In this document: one piece after another, positions 1 through 7,366 of the stretch
Layout of the letters: each line of letters starts with the position of its first letter
Numbering within the stretch: the first letter of the stretch is position 1
From: VBWE01 sp943372645
GTDB taxonomy: Bacteria > Bacteroidota > Bacteroidia > Palsa-965
Reading direction: 5' to 3'
DNA: 64,000 nucleotides
Assembly (NCBI GenBank): GCA_943372645.1
Contig: CALRZN010000012.1
Span: 1-64,000 of the forward strand
The notes under the pieces: model-generated
Seen by the model: only the letters and a program-made list of their open reading frames with translations
The model's database searches: none
What the model was told of the DNA's origin: nothing
Program-made: the position numbers and the translations under genes

Positions 1-43
1 CAATCTGTTCCGACTGCCGACTGAAGACTGCTGACTGTTTTAT
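1..43. repeat. Right half of a hairpin repeat (family D) cut by the window edge
   Basis: Bases 13-36 (ACTGCCGACTGAAG followed by ACTGCTGACT) are identical to the right arm of the complete hairpin at 60531-60590. The preceding words ATCTGTTCC also occur in the core of the family A repeats at 3014 and 51652. The left arm would lie before base 1. No protein is encoded here. Confidence 0.7.
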
Positions 44-450
44 TTCCCTGAACTCATTTCAATAATAAGATCATACTCCTCCGGCGTAACCGGCATCACC
101 GATAAACGCGGAATACGAACGAGCGGAAGGCAGGCCAGTGCTTTTTCCTTTTTGATGTCCACCAGCGTAACCGGATTTTTTAAGGTTTTGTAGGGCGCAA
201 TATCCACACACACCCACGCCGTTTCATCCGTGGTCGGATCCTGGTATGCTTCTTTTACCACCTTCGCAATGCCAACTACGCACAGTCCTTCGTTGCTGTG
301 ATAAAAAAGTACATGATCGCCTTTTTTCATCGCCTGCATGTGGTTACGTGCCGCGTAATTACGCACGCCGTTCCAGAATGTTTTTTTCTCTTTCAGCAGT
401 TGCTCCCAGGGGTAAACCGAAGGTTCTGATTTAACGAGCCAGTAATTCAT
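40..450 (-). CDS. EVE domain protein (PUA-like fold)
   Basis: 136 residues, the usual length for a single-domain EVE protein. Family hallmarks are the N-terminal YWLVKSEP (residues 3-10) and the block around residues 26-53 with WNGVRNYAARN, the GD turn and VLFYHS. EVE domains share the PUA-like fold and are thought to bind nucleic acid, probably modified bases; no catalytic activity is implied. The ATG at 450 is preceded by a TAATTTTG box (minus strand, 466-473), which fits a Bacteroidota -7 element with a leader of about 12-15 nt. It is the first of a run of minus-strand housekeeping genes. The domain call is firm; the ligand is unknown. Confidence 0.9.
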   Translation of the reverse strand: MNYWLVKSEPSVYPWEQLLKEKKTFWNGVRNYAARNHMQAMKKGDHVLFYHSNEGLCVVGIAKVVKEAYQDPTTDETAWVCVDIAPYKTLKNPVTLVDIKKEKALACLPLVRIPRLSVMPVTPEEYDLIIEMSSGK

Positions 451-487
451 TTTATGATCGTTTTACAAAATTAGTTTGTGTCATTAG

Positions 488-560
488 TTGGAAGTGGTCA
501 TCCTGAGCGACAGTCGAAGGGTGCCACTGCCAACTACCACTACCACTAATTTTACTATTC
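488..560. repeat. Intergenic repeat with GCCACTGCCA and a GTCATCCTGAGCG-like word
   Basis: The gap between the EVE and holA genes contains GTCATCCTGAGCGACAGTCG followed by GTGCCACTGCCAACTACC and two further CCACTA words. The GCCACTGCCAACT string matches the right arm of the family A repeats at 3014-3115 and 34062-34223. No gene is credible here: the apparent forward reading frame over 488-856 runs antisense into holA. Confidence 0.5.
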
Positions 561-584
561 ACTTCCGAAGGAAGTTTTATACTT

Positions 585-1583
585 TTAATGTAATATTTTC
601 CATACCAGCTCCTTCATCAACTCCCCTTCATCCGCGCTCGCGTTTTCAAAACCTTTCGAGCGCAGGTCGTATTCGCGGAGGTAACCGAAAATGGCTTTTA
701 TTTTTCCGAGCGGATAGGCACTTGCGGCTTTCTGGTAATCCTGCACAAAAAACGGGTGAACACCGAGGGCGCGTGCCGCAACGTCTTTCGATTTGTCCTG
801 CAAAAAATGATACTGCATCACTTTTACATAATAACTGTAAAGCGCGGCAATGGTAACCGGTATCGGGTGGTCTTTGGAATTTGCTGCGAAATAATTGACA
901 ATGCGGTTGGCCTTTACAATGTCGCGTTTGGTGAGCGCATCGTTCAGCTCAAACGTATTGTAATCTTTACTGATACCGATGTTCTGCTGGATGTGTTCCG
1001 GGGTAATTTCCGTTCCGGCCGGCAGGTTGATCATCAGTTTGTCCAGCTCGTTCACAATTTTGCCAAGATCGTTGCCGAGGTATTCGGTGAGCAGCTGCGA
1101 CGATTTCGGACCTACGGTATAGTTTTTCCCTTTCAGGTAGCCGTTAATCCAGTCGGGCACTTTATAGTCGCGCAGTTTTTCCGATTCAAACAGGATGCCT
1201 TTTTTGGCTACGGTTTTCGGAAACGATTTGCGTTTATCGAGCGTTTTGTATTTGTAACAGATCACGAGGATGGTAGAATCCAGCGGATTGTTCACATAAC
1301 TTTCGAGGTCTTCGATGTTGCGGATGTTCTGTGCCTCTTTTACAATCACCACCTGGTGTTCGGCCATCATCGGGTACCGCTTGGCTTCGGAGGCCACGGA
1401 GCTTACATCAATGTCGCGGCCATACAGCACGGTCTGGTTAAACTCGCGCTCGTTTTCGTCCAGCACATTTTTTTCAATGTAATCGCTGATCGCATCAATA
1501 AAGTATGCTTCATCGCCCATCAGGAAATAAACGGGCGCGTATTTTTTCTTTTTAAGGTCGCTTAAAATGCTTTCGAAATCCAC
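585..1583 (-). CDS. holA: DNA polymerase III subunit delta
   Basis: 332 residues, typical for HolA. The N-terminus (DLKKKKYAPVYFLMGDEAYF, residues 9-28) is the characteristic domain I start of the clamp-loader delta subunit, which opens the beta sliding clamp in the cytoplasmic clamp-loader complex. The remainder (NELDKLMINLP, a three-helix collar at the C-terminus) fits the family. The start is a GTG at 1583, chosen because it gives the conserved N-terminus. A TATCTTTG box lies only 4 nt upstream of it (minus strand, 1588-1595), so the mRNA may have almost no leader. In Bacteroidota holA is often near an HsdR_N-domain gene, as it is here (3188). Confidence 0.95.
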   Translation of the reverse strand: MDFESILSDLKKKKYAPVYFLMGDEAYFIDAISDYIEKNVLDENEREFNQTVLYGRDIDVSSVASEAKRYPMMAEHQVVIVKEAQNIRNIEDLESYVNNPLDSTILVICYKYKTLDKRKSFPKTVAKKGILFESEKLRDYKVPDWINGYLKGKNYTVGPKSSQLLTEYLGNDLGKIVNELDKLMINLPAGTEITPEHIQQNIGISKDYNTFELNDALTKRDIVKANRIVNYFAANSKDHPIPVTIAALYSYYVKVMQYHFLQDKSKDVAARALGVHPFFVQDYQKAASAYPLGKIKAIFGYLREYDLRSKGFENASADEGELMKELVWKILH

Positions 1584-1587
1584 AGCC

Positions 1588-1595
1588 CAAAGATA
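1588..1595 (-). promoter_or_regulatory. Putative -7 box (TATCTTTG) of holA
   Basis: TATCTTTG read on the minus strand, with 4 nt (GGCT) between the box and the GTG start codon of holA. The Bacteroidota consensus is TAnnTTTG. Transcription would begin at or within a few bases of the start codon. Confidence 0.5.
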
Positions 1596-1660
1596 GTTTT
1601 TTATCGGCTGATAAAGTTTACGTTTCCAGTTGAACCGCGAAGGGAGAAATCCAGTTTAGT

Positions 1661-1714
1661 TTGGTTACTTAGTTGATGCGCGATGCATCGCGCATCAACA
1701 GGACCAATAACCAA
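1661..1714. repeat. Perfect 28-nt palindrome inside an outer inverted repeat
   Basis: Bases 1672-1699 form a perfect palindrome of 28 nt centred on GCGATGCATCGC, with arms starting GTTGATGC and ending GCATCAAC. An outer pair TTGGTTA (1661-1667) and TAACCAA (1708-1714) extends the symmetry. No T-run follows on either strand, so it does not look like an intrinsic terminator. It lies between holA and the 3' end of the small lipoprotein gene, both minus strand. Confidence 0.75.
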
Positions 1715-1767
1715 AATGAACCTGAAATACGCGAACGATTGGGAATCAAAAACGAAAAGCGATTGAA

Positions 1768-2058
1768 TTATTTCTTCCCAACCTTCGCCGAGCCCGAAGC
1801 GCGGAAATTGAAGAGCCCGCCTTTTTTCGAATATTTTCCTTTGGCGGAAAATCCCTTTTTCTTTTTCATGGATTTTTCGCGGTGATTGACCGCTTTCCGT
1901 TCCGGATCGCTGCCCATGCGGCGCTTGGCTTTTTTTACGCGCTTAACCGTGCCGTAGGTTGCCAGTTCGGGGTTCAGACCCGAGCATACTTTATGCGGTT
2001 TGCAGGCCGGTAGGGCAAGCAGGAAACACATACTGAGGAGCAGGTAAAATCGTGTCAT
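1768..2058 (-). CDS. Small predicted lipoprotein with a lysine/arginine-rich tail
   Basis: 96 residues from the ATG at 2058; a TTG two codons upstream is less likely. Residues 1-19 form a lipoprotein signal (hydrophobic stretch ending LLALPAC, lipid-modified Cys19). The rest is very basic, with KRVKKAKRRMG and KSMKKKKGFSAKGK. A TATATTTG box lies 14 nt upstream of the ATG on the minus strand. No family is recognised. A basic lipoprotein could contact anionic polymers such as LPS or nucleic acid, but that is only inference from composition. Small size leaves some doubt that it is expressed; the lipobox argues that it is real. Confidence 0.65.
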   Translation of the reverse strand: MTRFYLLLSMCFLLALPACKPHKVCSGLNPELATYGTVKRVKKAKRRMGSDPERKAVNHREKSMKKKKGFSAKGKYSKKGGLFNFRASGSAKVGKK

Positions 2059-2086
2059 TGGCAATGGTGCTGCAAATATAATCAGT

Positions 2087-2857
2087 TCAAAAACGCAGGT
2101 GTTTCACCGTCAGTCCATTGTTAATAAGTTCTTTCAGCGAATCAATGCCGATCTGCAAATGCCGCGCCACAAAACCTTCGGTAACTTTTTTATCACTCTC
2201 GGCTGTTTTAACGCCTTCCGGAACCATCGGCTGATCAGAAACGAGCAGCAATGCACCGGTCGGAATTTCGTTGTGAAAACCCACTGTAAAAATGGTGGCC
2301 GTTTCCATATCAATGGCCATCGCACGGGTTTTGCGCAGGTATTCTTTAAAGTCTTCGTCGTGCTCCCACACGCGGCGGTTGGTGGTATAAACAGTTCCGG
2401 TCCAGTAATCGTGTTTGTGATTACGGATCGTGGTTGAAATGGCTTTCTGCAAACTGAACGCAGGCAGGGCAGGTACTTCCGGCGGAAAATAATCGTTGCT
2501 GGTACCTTCGCCGCGTATGGCTGCAATGGGCAGGATGAGGTCGCCGATGTTGTTTTTCTTTTTCAGTCCGCCGCATTTGCCAAGAAACAAAGCCGCTTCC
2601 GGTTTTACCGCCGAAAGCAGATCCATTACCGTTGCCGCTGTAGCGCTGCCCATCCCGAAATTGATAATCGTGATTCCGCCAGCAGTTGCATTAATCATCG
2701 GCCGGTCTTTGCCCTTTACTTCCACGCCGTGCATTTCGGCAAACATGTGTACGTAGTTGCTGAAATTCGTCAGCAGAAAATACTGCCCGAAATCTTCCAG
2801 CGCAGTTCCTGTGTAGCGTGGCAGCCAGTTGGCCACAATCTCATCTTTCGTTTTCAT
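2087..2857 (-). CDS. amn: AMP nucleosidase
   Basis: 256 residues from the ATG at 2857; this short form is the one common in Bacteroidota. It belongs to the nucleoside phosphorylase (PNP/UDP) superfamily and splits AMP into adenine and ribose 5-phosphate. Visible family features are the glycine-rich phosphate-site segment GITIINFGMGSATAA, the LGKCGGL motif, and the conserved MAIDMETATIF segment with its ribose-binding Met and Glu, followed by LLLVSDQP. An upstream in-frame ATG at 3001 would add 48 residues that overlap a repeat and show no homology, so it is rejected. A TACTTTTG box 7 nt before the ATG supports the chosen start. Confidence 0.9.
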   Translation of the reverse strand: MKTKDEIVANWLPRYTGTALEDFGQYFLLTNFSNYVHMFAEMHGVEVKGKDRPMINATAGGITIINFGMGSATAATVMDLLSAVKPEAALFLGKCGGLKKKNNIGDLILPIAAIRGEGTSNDYFPPEVPALPAFSLQKAISTTIRNHKHDYWTGTVYTTNRRVWEHDEDFKEYLRKTRAMAIDMETATIFTVGFHNEIPTGALLLVSDQPMVPEGVKTAESDKKVTEGFVARHLQIGIDSLKELINNGLTVKHLRF

Positions 2858-2864
2858 AATCGTG

Positions 2865-2872
2865 CAAAAGTA
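2865..2872 (-). promoter_or_regulatory. Putative -7 box (TACTTTTG) of the AMP nucleosidase gene
   Basis: Minus-strand TACTTTTG with 7 nt between it and the ATG at 2857. It implies a very short or absent leader and argues against the upstream start at 3001. Confidence 0.5.
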
Positions 2873-3013
2873 CGGTAAAACGCCGCTGCTGCCGGTAATT
2901 GTTGAAAAGTAACCGGGGGATGGGCAGGTGGTTTTTGACCTTAATCGGTTTAAGTGAATTTGCGTTTGAAGCCTGACGAAAAAACAGATGGTATAAATCA
3001 TGCATCCCGGAAT

Positions 3014-3115
3014 AGTGGCAGTGGCAGGTGGCAGTGGCAGTCGGTAGGTATTTCAGAATATGAATCTGTTCCATTATTAAAACACGACTGCCACTGCCAA
3101 CTGCTGCTGCCACTT
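3014..3115. repeat. Family A hairpin repeat (GGCAGTGGCAG arms)
   Basis: The left arm (3014-3043) contains two TGGCAGTGGCAG words ending in CAGTCG. The right arm (3085-3115) begins CGACTGCCACTGCCA, an exact 15-nt complement. The intervening core includes TTTCAGAATATGAATCTGTT. A close relative lies at 51652-51740, with the same arms and a nearly identical core. The element separates divergent promoters of the AMP nucleosidase and HsdR_N genes. Confidence 0.8.
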
Positions 3116-3172
3116 TTACCATGTTCTATTTTGCAGAAACTTTTTTAACCTGGCAACTATTTTAAATGATCT

Positions 3173-3180
3173 TATCTTTA
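3173..3180 (+). promoter_or_regulatory. Putative -7 box (TATCTTTA) of the HsdR_N gene
   Basis: TATCTTTA, one base from TAnnTTTG, ends 7 nt before the ATG at 3188. It is the forward-strand counterpart of the near-leaderless arrangement seen at holA and the AMP nucleosidase gene. Confidence 0.4.
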
Positions 3181-3187
3181 TCCCCAC

Positions 3188-3643
3188 ATGCAACTCAACT
3201 TCCCGCAATATCCCATCCGCCGCCGCGTACACGAAGAACAGCCGCAGCTGTTCGACATCGTGCGCAAAAAATGGGTGGCCTTTACCCCGGAAGAATGGGT
3301 GCGGCAGCATGTGCTCCACTGGCTGGTTACCGATAAAGGCTATCCCGCCGGGCACATTGCCGTGGAAAAACAGATTGCGCTGCACAACACCACCAAGCGC
3401 TGTGATATTTTATGTCACAACATGAACCTGCGGCCCATCGTGCTGGTGGAGTGCAAAGCGCCCGAGGTGGCCATTACGCAGGAGGTGTTCGACCAGATTG
3501 CGCGTTACGACCAGGCCACGGGGGTTGACTACCTGCTCATCACCAACGGCCTCCGCCATTTCTGCTGCCGGCTCAACCACGAAGCGGCCGGCTGGACGTT
3601 TCTGCCGGTGTTACCTGCCTATTCCGAACTTTTGGTAGGATAA
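3188..3643 (+). CDS. Stand-alone HsdR N-terminal nuclease-domain protein
   Basis: 151 residues resembling the N-terminal nuclease domain of type I restriction enzyme R subunits (HSDR_N_2 type), without any helicase part. PD-(D/E)xK features are visible: CDILCHN with the first Asp (about residue 73), VLVECKAP with the Glu-x-Lys pair, and the following QEVFDQIARYD helix with a conserved Gln. No methylase or specificity subunit is nearby, so this is not a restriction system. In many Bacteroidota such a gene sits near holA, as here, which suggests a role in DNA metabolism; the substrate is unknown. Confidence 0.85.
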   Translation: MQLNFPQYPIRRRVHEEQPQLFDIVRKKWVAFTPEEWVRQHVLHWLVTDKGYPAGHIAVEKQIALHNTTKRCDILCHNMNLRPIVLVECKAPEVAITQEVFDQIARYDQATGVDYLLITNGLRHFCCRLNHEAAGWTFLPVLPAYSELLVG

Positions 3644-3712
3644 TTCGCCTGTTTGGGAGTAGTAATCTGATTTCCAGCCGAAAATGAACTTGTAACTTCC
3701 TGTTATTATTTC

Positions 3713-3720
3713 TACTTTAG
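3713..3720 (+). promoter_or_regulatory. Possible -7 box (TACTTTAG) of the subtilase gene
   Basis: TACTTTAG lies 33 nt before the ATG at 3754 and has a TTG about 20 nt upstream of it. It is an imperfect match to TAnnTTTG. Confidence 0.3.
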
Positions 3721-3753
3721 GCGTCCACGAAACAGACTCACCAATCTAACAGC

Positions 3754-6651
3754 ATGAAAAAAATTACAACGCTGGTTGCCGCAATCGCATTTTTGCCGGC
3801 ATCCGTCCTGTTTGCCCAGCAAACAAAACTTGCGCTGGCGAAACCGAAACCGCAGCATTACACGCCGATCAGCGAGTTACAGCCCGGCGACTACATGGCC
3901 AACACCATGATCGTAAATGTATTGCCGCAGCACCGGAATCTTTGTGCCACCAACCAGATCAGCATCCCCGCTGTGCAGGCCCTGCTTACCAATATCGGTG
4001 CAGCTTCGGTTGAGAAAATGTTCCCGATGCACAAGGCTCCGCAGTCGGAATTTAACCGCTGGGGCGCACCGATGATCGACCTGTCGCTCATCTATGTGAT
4101 CAAATACAACAGTTCGTACGATCTTGAAAAAGCCATCGGCAAACTGTACAACACCGGCGTTTTCGAATACGTTGAACCGTATTACATCCCGAAAGCCGAG
4201 TTTCAGCCGAACGATCCGCAGGCTACTTCTACGTCTTCGTACCACATCTACCGCATCCAGGCAGCCAGTACATCCGGCCAGTCAGGCTGGGATATCAACA
4301 CCGGCAGCACCACGCAGGTGGTTGGTATTACCGACACCGGTGTTGAACTTGCGCACACCGATCTGACCAACCAGATTGCTTACAACACGGCTGATCCGAT
4401 TAACGGATCGGACGATGATTTGGATGGTTATCCCGACAACTACCGCGGCTGGGATGTGGGCATGAACGACAACGATCCCTCGTGGCAGGGCAATAACCAC
4501 GGTGTACATGTGAGCGGCTGTGCTTCGGCGCAGGTGAACAACAACACCGGTGTAGCCGGTTCCGGTTACAACTGCAAATTCCTGCCGGTAAAAATTGCCG
4601 ATGCTTCGGGTGCACTCACTGCCTCGTACCAGGGCATTACATACGCAGCCGATCACGGCTGTACCGTTATCAACTGCTCGTGGGGCGGAACCGGTGGCGG
4701 ATCATTCGGTCAGCAGATCATTGACTATGCGACCAACAACCAGGACGCACTCGTTGTAGCTGCTGCCGGTAACAACAGCGCCGACCAGGCATTTTACCCG
4801 GCTGCATTTGATCGTGTACTCAGCGTAGCTTCTACTACCAACACCACTGCCGATATCAAATCGAGCTTCAGTAACTACAACTACACTGTTGACGTTTCGG
4901 CCCCGGGCTCAAACATCAACGCTACGCTGCCGGGCAACAGCTACGGGCAGAACAGCGGCACATCCATGGCTTCGCCGGTGTGTGCAGGTGCTGCAGCAAT
5001 TGTACGCTCCATGTACCCGACTTATACCGCAATGCAGGCCGGCCAGCGCCTGCGCATGACTGCTGACCCGAACTACACCGGCAGTAACGCGCTGTATATT
5101 GACAAACTCGGTATCGGCCGCATCAACCTGTATAAAGCAGTTACCAATCCGGCCAGCACGTCGGTGATTTACGAAAACAAAGCGTCAACCGACAACAACG
5201 ATAACGCATTTGTAATTGGTGACACCGTGCGCATTACCGGTGATTTTATGAATTACCTGAACCCGACCTCCAACCTGACCGCTACACTTACCGCGGTATC
5301 GGGCGGAACGTTTATCACCATTCTCGATGGTTCTACCAACCCGGGTGCAATCGGAACACTGGCTTCAGTTAACCACACTGCCGATCCGTTCAAAATCAAA
5401 ATCAATTCCAACGCGCCGGCTAACCAGGTGGTGGTGTTTAAACTCACACTTACTGATGGTTCGTGGACAGTGAACCAGTATTTCAGCGAAACCGTGAACG
5501 TGGATTACATCAACGTTACCGAGAACCTGATCGGAACCAGTATCACCAGCAAGGGCCTCATCGGTTACAACATGGACCAGCAGCAGCAGGGTCTTGGTTT
5601 TACTTACAACGGCAGCGGTTCGTTACTGTATGAGGCAAGCCTCATGATCGGTAAAAACAGCACCACCGTAAGCGATATGGCTCGCGGTACCACCACGCCT
5701 GATGTTGACTTTTCATCACTCACTACCGTTCACCGCGTAATTCCGGATGTGGTTTCTGATTTTGACCTCGAAGGTAAATTCCGCGACAACATTGCACCCA
5801 CACCGATTCCGGTTACCGTACACCACCAGTGTTACGTATGGAATGCTGCACCGCACGATAAATATGTGATTGTGCAATACACCATTACCAACACCGGTTC
5901 GCAATCGCAGAATAACCTGTACGCCGGTATTTTTGCCGACTGGGATATTGACGCTTCCACTTACAACGACAACCGCATCGGTGAAGATCAGACCAACCGC
6001 ATGGGGTATGCATACCACACAGCCAGCAACGGATTTTACTGCGGCACCAAACTGCTTACCGGCGGTCCGTTTGTACATTACGGCATTGATAACGTAAACG
6101 GCGGTAACGGCGGCGTGGATCTGTACACCAACGGCTACGATGCTTCTGAAAAATACACCACGCTTTCGACCAACCGCGCACTGGCAGGTTACACCACCGG
6201 TACCGGTAACGACGTGTGCGACGTGGTAAGTTCAGGACCGTTCAACATTTCGCCCGGTGATTCGGTTACTGTTGCGTTTGCACTCATTGCAGGTGATGAC
6301 CTCACGGATATTCAGAACAGCGCAGTGGATGCGCAGAACCAGTACGACAACCAGGTTCCGCTGGGCATTCAGCAGGCACAGGCTTCGGCCGGCAGCACGC
6401 TCATGCAGAACTTCCCGAACCCGGTGAACGGAACAACAACCATTCAGTACACGCTGCCGCAAAGCGGTAAAGCCGACCTGCGTCTGTACGACGTAACCGG
6501 CCGCGAAGTAATGGTACTCGCCACCGGCGAAATGAATGCCGGTGTAAACCAGGTACAACTGAATACCGGCAAACTGCCCGCAGGTGTTTATTATTACACA
6601 CTCACCACCGCACAAGGCAAGTTTTCGAAAAAGATGATGGTGAACCGCTAG
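3754..6651 (+). CDS. Secreted subtilisin-like (S8) serine peptidase with T9SS type A sorting domain
   Basis: 965 residues. A Sec signal peptide (about residues 1-22, ending LFAQ) is followed by a propeptide-like region and an S8 catalytic domain at about 185-460. The catalytic triad is readable as Asp194 in GITDTGVE, His249 in NNHGVHVSG and Ser404 in SGTSMASP; Asn340 in AAAGNNS is the oxyanion residue. A long beta-rich region follows. The last 80 residues (from NFPNPVNG, ending FSKKMMVNR) form a T9SS type A C-terminal sorting domain, so the enzyme crosses the outer membrane and is attached or released. It is transcribed alone and is followed by a clear terminator. Its substrate cannot be told from sequence. 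Confidence 0.95.
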   Translation: MKKITTLVAAIAFLPASVLFAQQTKLALAKPKPQHYTPISELQPGDYMANTMIVNVLPQHRNLCATNQISIPAVQALLTNIGAASVEKMFPMHKAPQSEFNRWGAPMIDLSLIYVIKYNSSYDLEKAIGKLYNTGVFEYVEPYYIPKAEFQPNDPQATSTSSYHIYRIQAASTSGQSGWDINTGSTTQVVGITDTGVELAHTDLTNQIAYNTADPINGSDDDLDGYPDNYRGWDVGMNDNDPSWQGNNHGVHVSGCASAQVNNNTGVAGSGYNCKFLPVKIADASGALTASYQGITYAADHGCTVINCSWGGTGGGSFGQQIIDYATNNQDALVVAAAGNNSADQAFYPAAFDRVLSVASTTNTTADIKSSFSNYNYTVDVSAPGSNINATLPGNSYGQNSGTSMASPVCAGAAAIVRSMYPTYTAMQAGQRLRMTADPNYTGSNALYIDKLGIGRINLYKAVTNPASTSVIYENKASTDNNDNAFVIGDTVRITGDFMNYLNPTSNLTATLTAVSGGTFITILDGSTNPGAIGTLASVNHTADPFKIKINSNAPANQVVVFKLTLTDGSWTVNQYFSETVNVDYINVTENLIGTSITSKGLIGYNMDQQQQGLGFTYNGSGSLLYEASLMIGKNSTTVSDMARGTTTPDVDFSSLTTVHRVIPDVVSDFDLEGKFRDNIAPTPIPVTVHHQCYVWNAAPHDKYVIVQYTITNTGSQSQNNLYAGIFADWDIDASTYNDNRIGEDQTNRMGYAYHTASNGFYCGTKLLTGGPFVHYGIDNVNGGNGGVDLYTNGYDASEKYTTLSTNRALAGYTTGTGNDVCDVVSSGPFNISPGDSVTVAFALIAGDDLTDIQNSAVDAQNQYDNQVPLGIQQAQASAGSTLMQNFPNPVNGTTTIQYTLPQSGKADLRLYDVTGREVMVLATGEMNAGVNQVQLNTGKLPAGVYYYTLTTAQGKFSKKMMVNR

Positions 6652-6674
6652 GCGGATCAATTGAATAGTTTTGG

Positions 6675-6716
6675 ACAGCCTTCCTGTTTTTTTTAACAGG
6701 GAGGCTGTTTTGTTTT
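6675..6716 (+). terminator. Rho-independent terminator after the subtilase gene
   Basis: The arms ACAGCCTTCCTGTT (6675-6688) and AACAGGGAGGCTGT (6695-6708) pair with one mismatch and are followed by a T-rich tail. Confidence 0.8.
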
Positions 6717-6759
6717 TGACCCTCTAAAAGAGGCATTTAATCCATTCCCCCGCTTTTAT

Positions 6760-6768
6760 TATCTTTGC
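6760..6768 (+). promoter_or_regulatory. -7 box (TATCTTTGC) of the DUF5606 operon
   Basis: TATCTTTGC is an exact consensus match 19 nt upstream of the ATG at 6788. It directly follows the subtilase terminator and marks the start of the 6788-9657 transcription unit. Confidence 0.65.
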
Positions 6769-6787
6769 ATGAAATAAGCTCTGTAAT

Positions 6788-7330
6788 ATGAATATCAAAA
6801 ACATCATTTCTGTTTCCGGTATGCCGGGACTTTATAAAGTGATTGCACAATCGCGCAACGGATTTATCGTGGAATCGCTCGTGGATAAAAAACGCAGCCC
6901 CGTTTTTTCGTCGAACAAAATCAGCACACTTACTGATATCAGCATTTACACCACCGGTGAAGACATGCCGCTGAAAGACGTGCTGCAGAAAATATTTGAT
7001 AAGGAAAGCGGAAACGCCTGTATTGATGCCAAGTCGGCCGATGCCGAACTGAATAAATACATGGAAGCGGTACTGCCGGAATACGATAAAGAACGTGTAC
7101 GCATTTCCGATATCAAAAAACTGTTCAGCTGGTACAACCTGATGCAGAAAGCGGGCGGCATTCTTGACGCTGCCGAAGAAGAAACCACTGAAGAAGTGGG
7201 CGATCTTACTGCCGACGCAGCAAAAAGCAAAACAGCCAAACCGGTAAAAGACAATGTGAACAAACCGCTCAAAACGAGTGGTGCGAAGGCAAAAGCCACA
7301 CAGGGTGTCCGCAAAACCGGAACTGCTTAA
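6788..7330 (+). CDS. DUF5606 family protein
   Basis: 180 residues. The N-terminal 130 residues match the Bacteroidota-specific DUF5606 pattern: a start resembling ISVSGMPGLYKVIAQ, then GFIVESLVDKKRSPVFSSN and a helical segment near residue 110 (DIKKLFSWYNLM). The fold is proposed to be SH3-like, and no biochemical role is established. The C-terminal 50 residues are low-complexity, rich in Ala, Lys and Thr. It leads a unit with the M3 peptidase (36 nt downstream) and the DinB gene. Confidence 0.85.
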   Translation: MNIKNIISVSGMPGLYKVIAQSRNGFIVESLVDKKRSPVFSSNKISTLTDISIYTTGEDMPLKDVLQKIFDKESGNACIDAKSADAELNKYMEAVLPEYDKERVRISDIKKLFSWYNLMQKAGGILDAAEEETTEEVGDLTADAAKSKTAKPVKDNVNKPLKTSGAKAKATQGVRKTGTA

Positions 7331-7366
7331 TTTCTTTTTATCATTTTACCGATTTAATCGCATCGC

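Noticed and set aside
756..1565. 269-codon forward frame
   Set aside because: It is antisense to holA with no recognisable domain, Phe/Val/Arg-rich as expected for a mirror frame.
3188..3643. Type I restriction-modification system
   Set aside because: Only the HsdR N-terminal domain is present; there is no helicase part, hsdM or hsdS.
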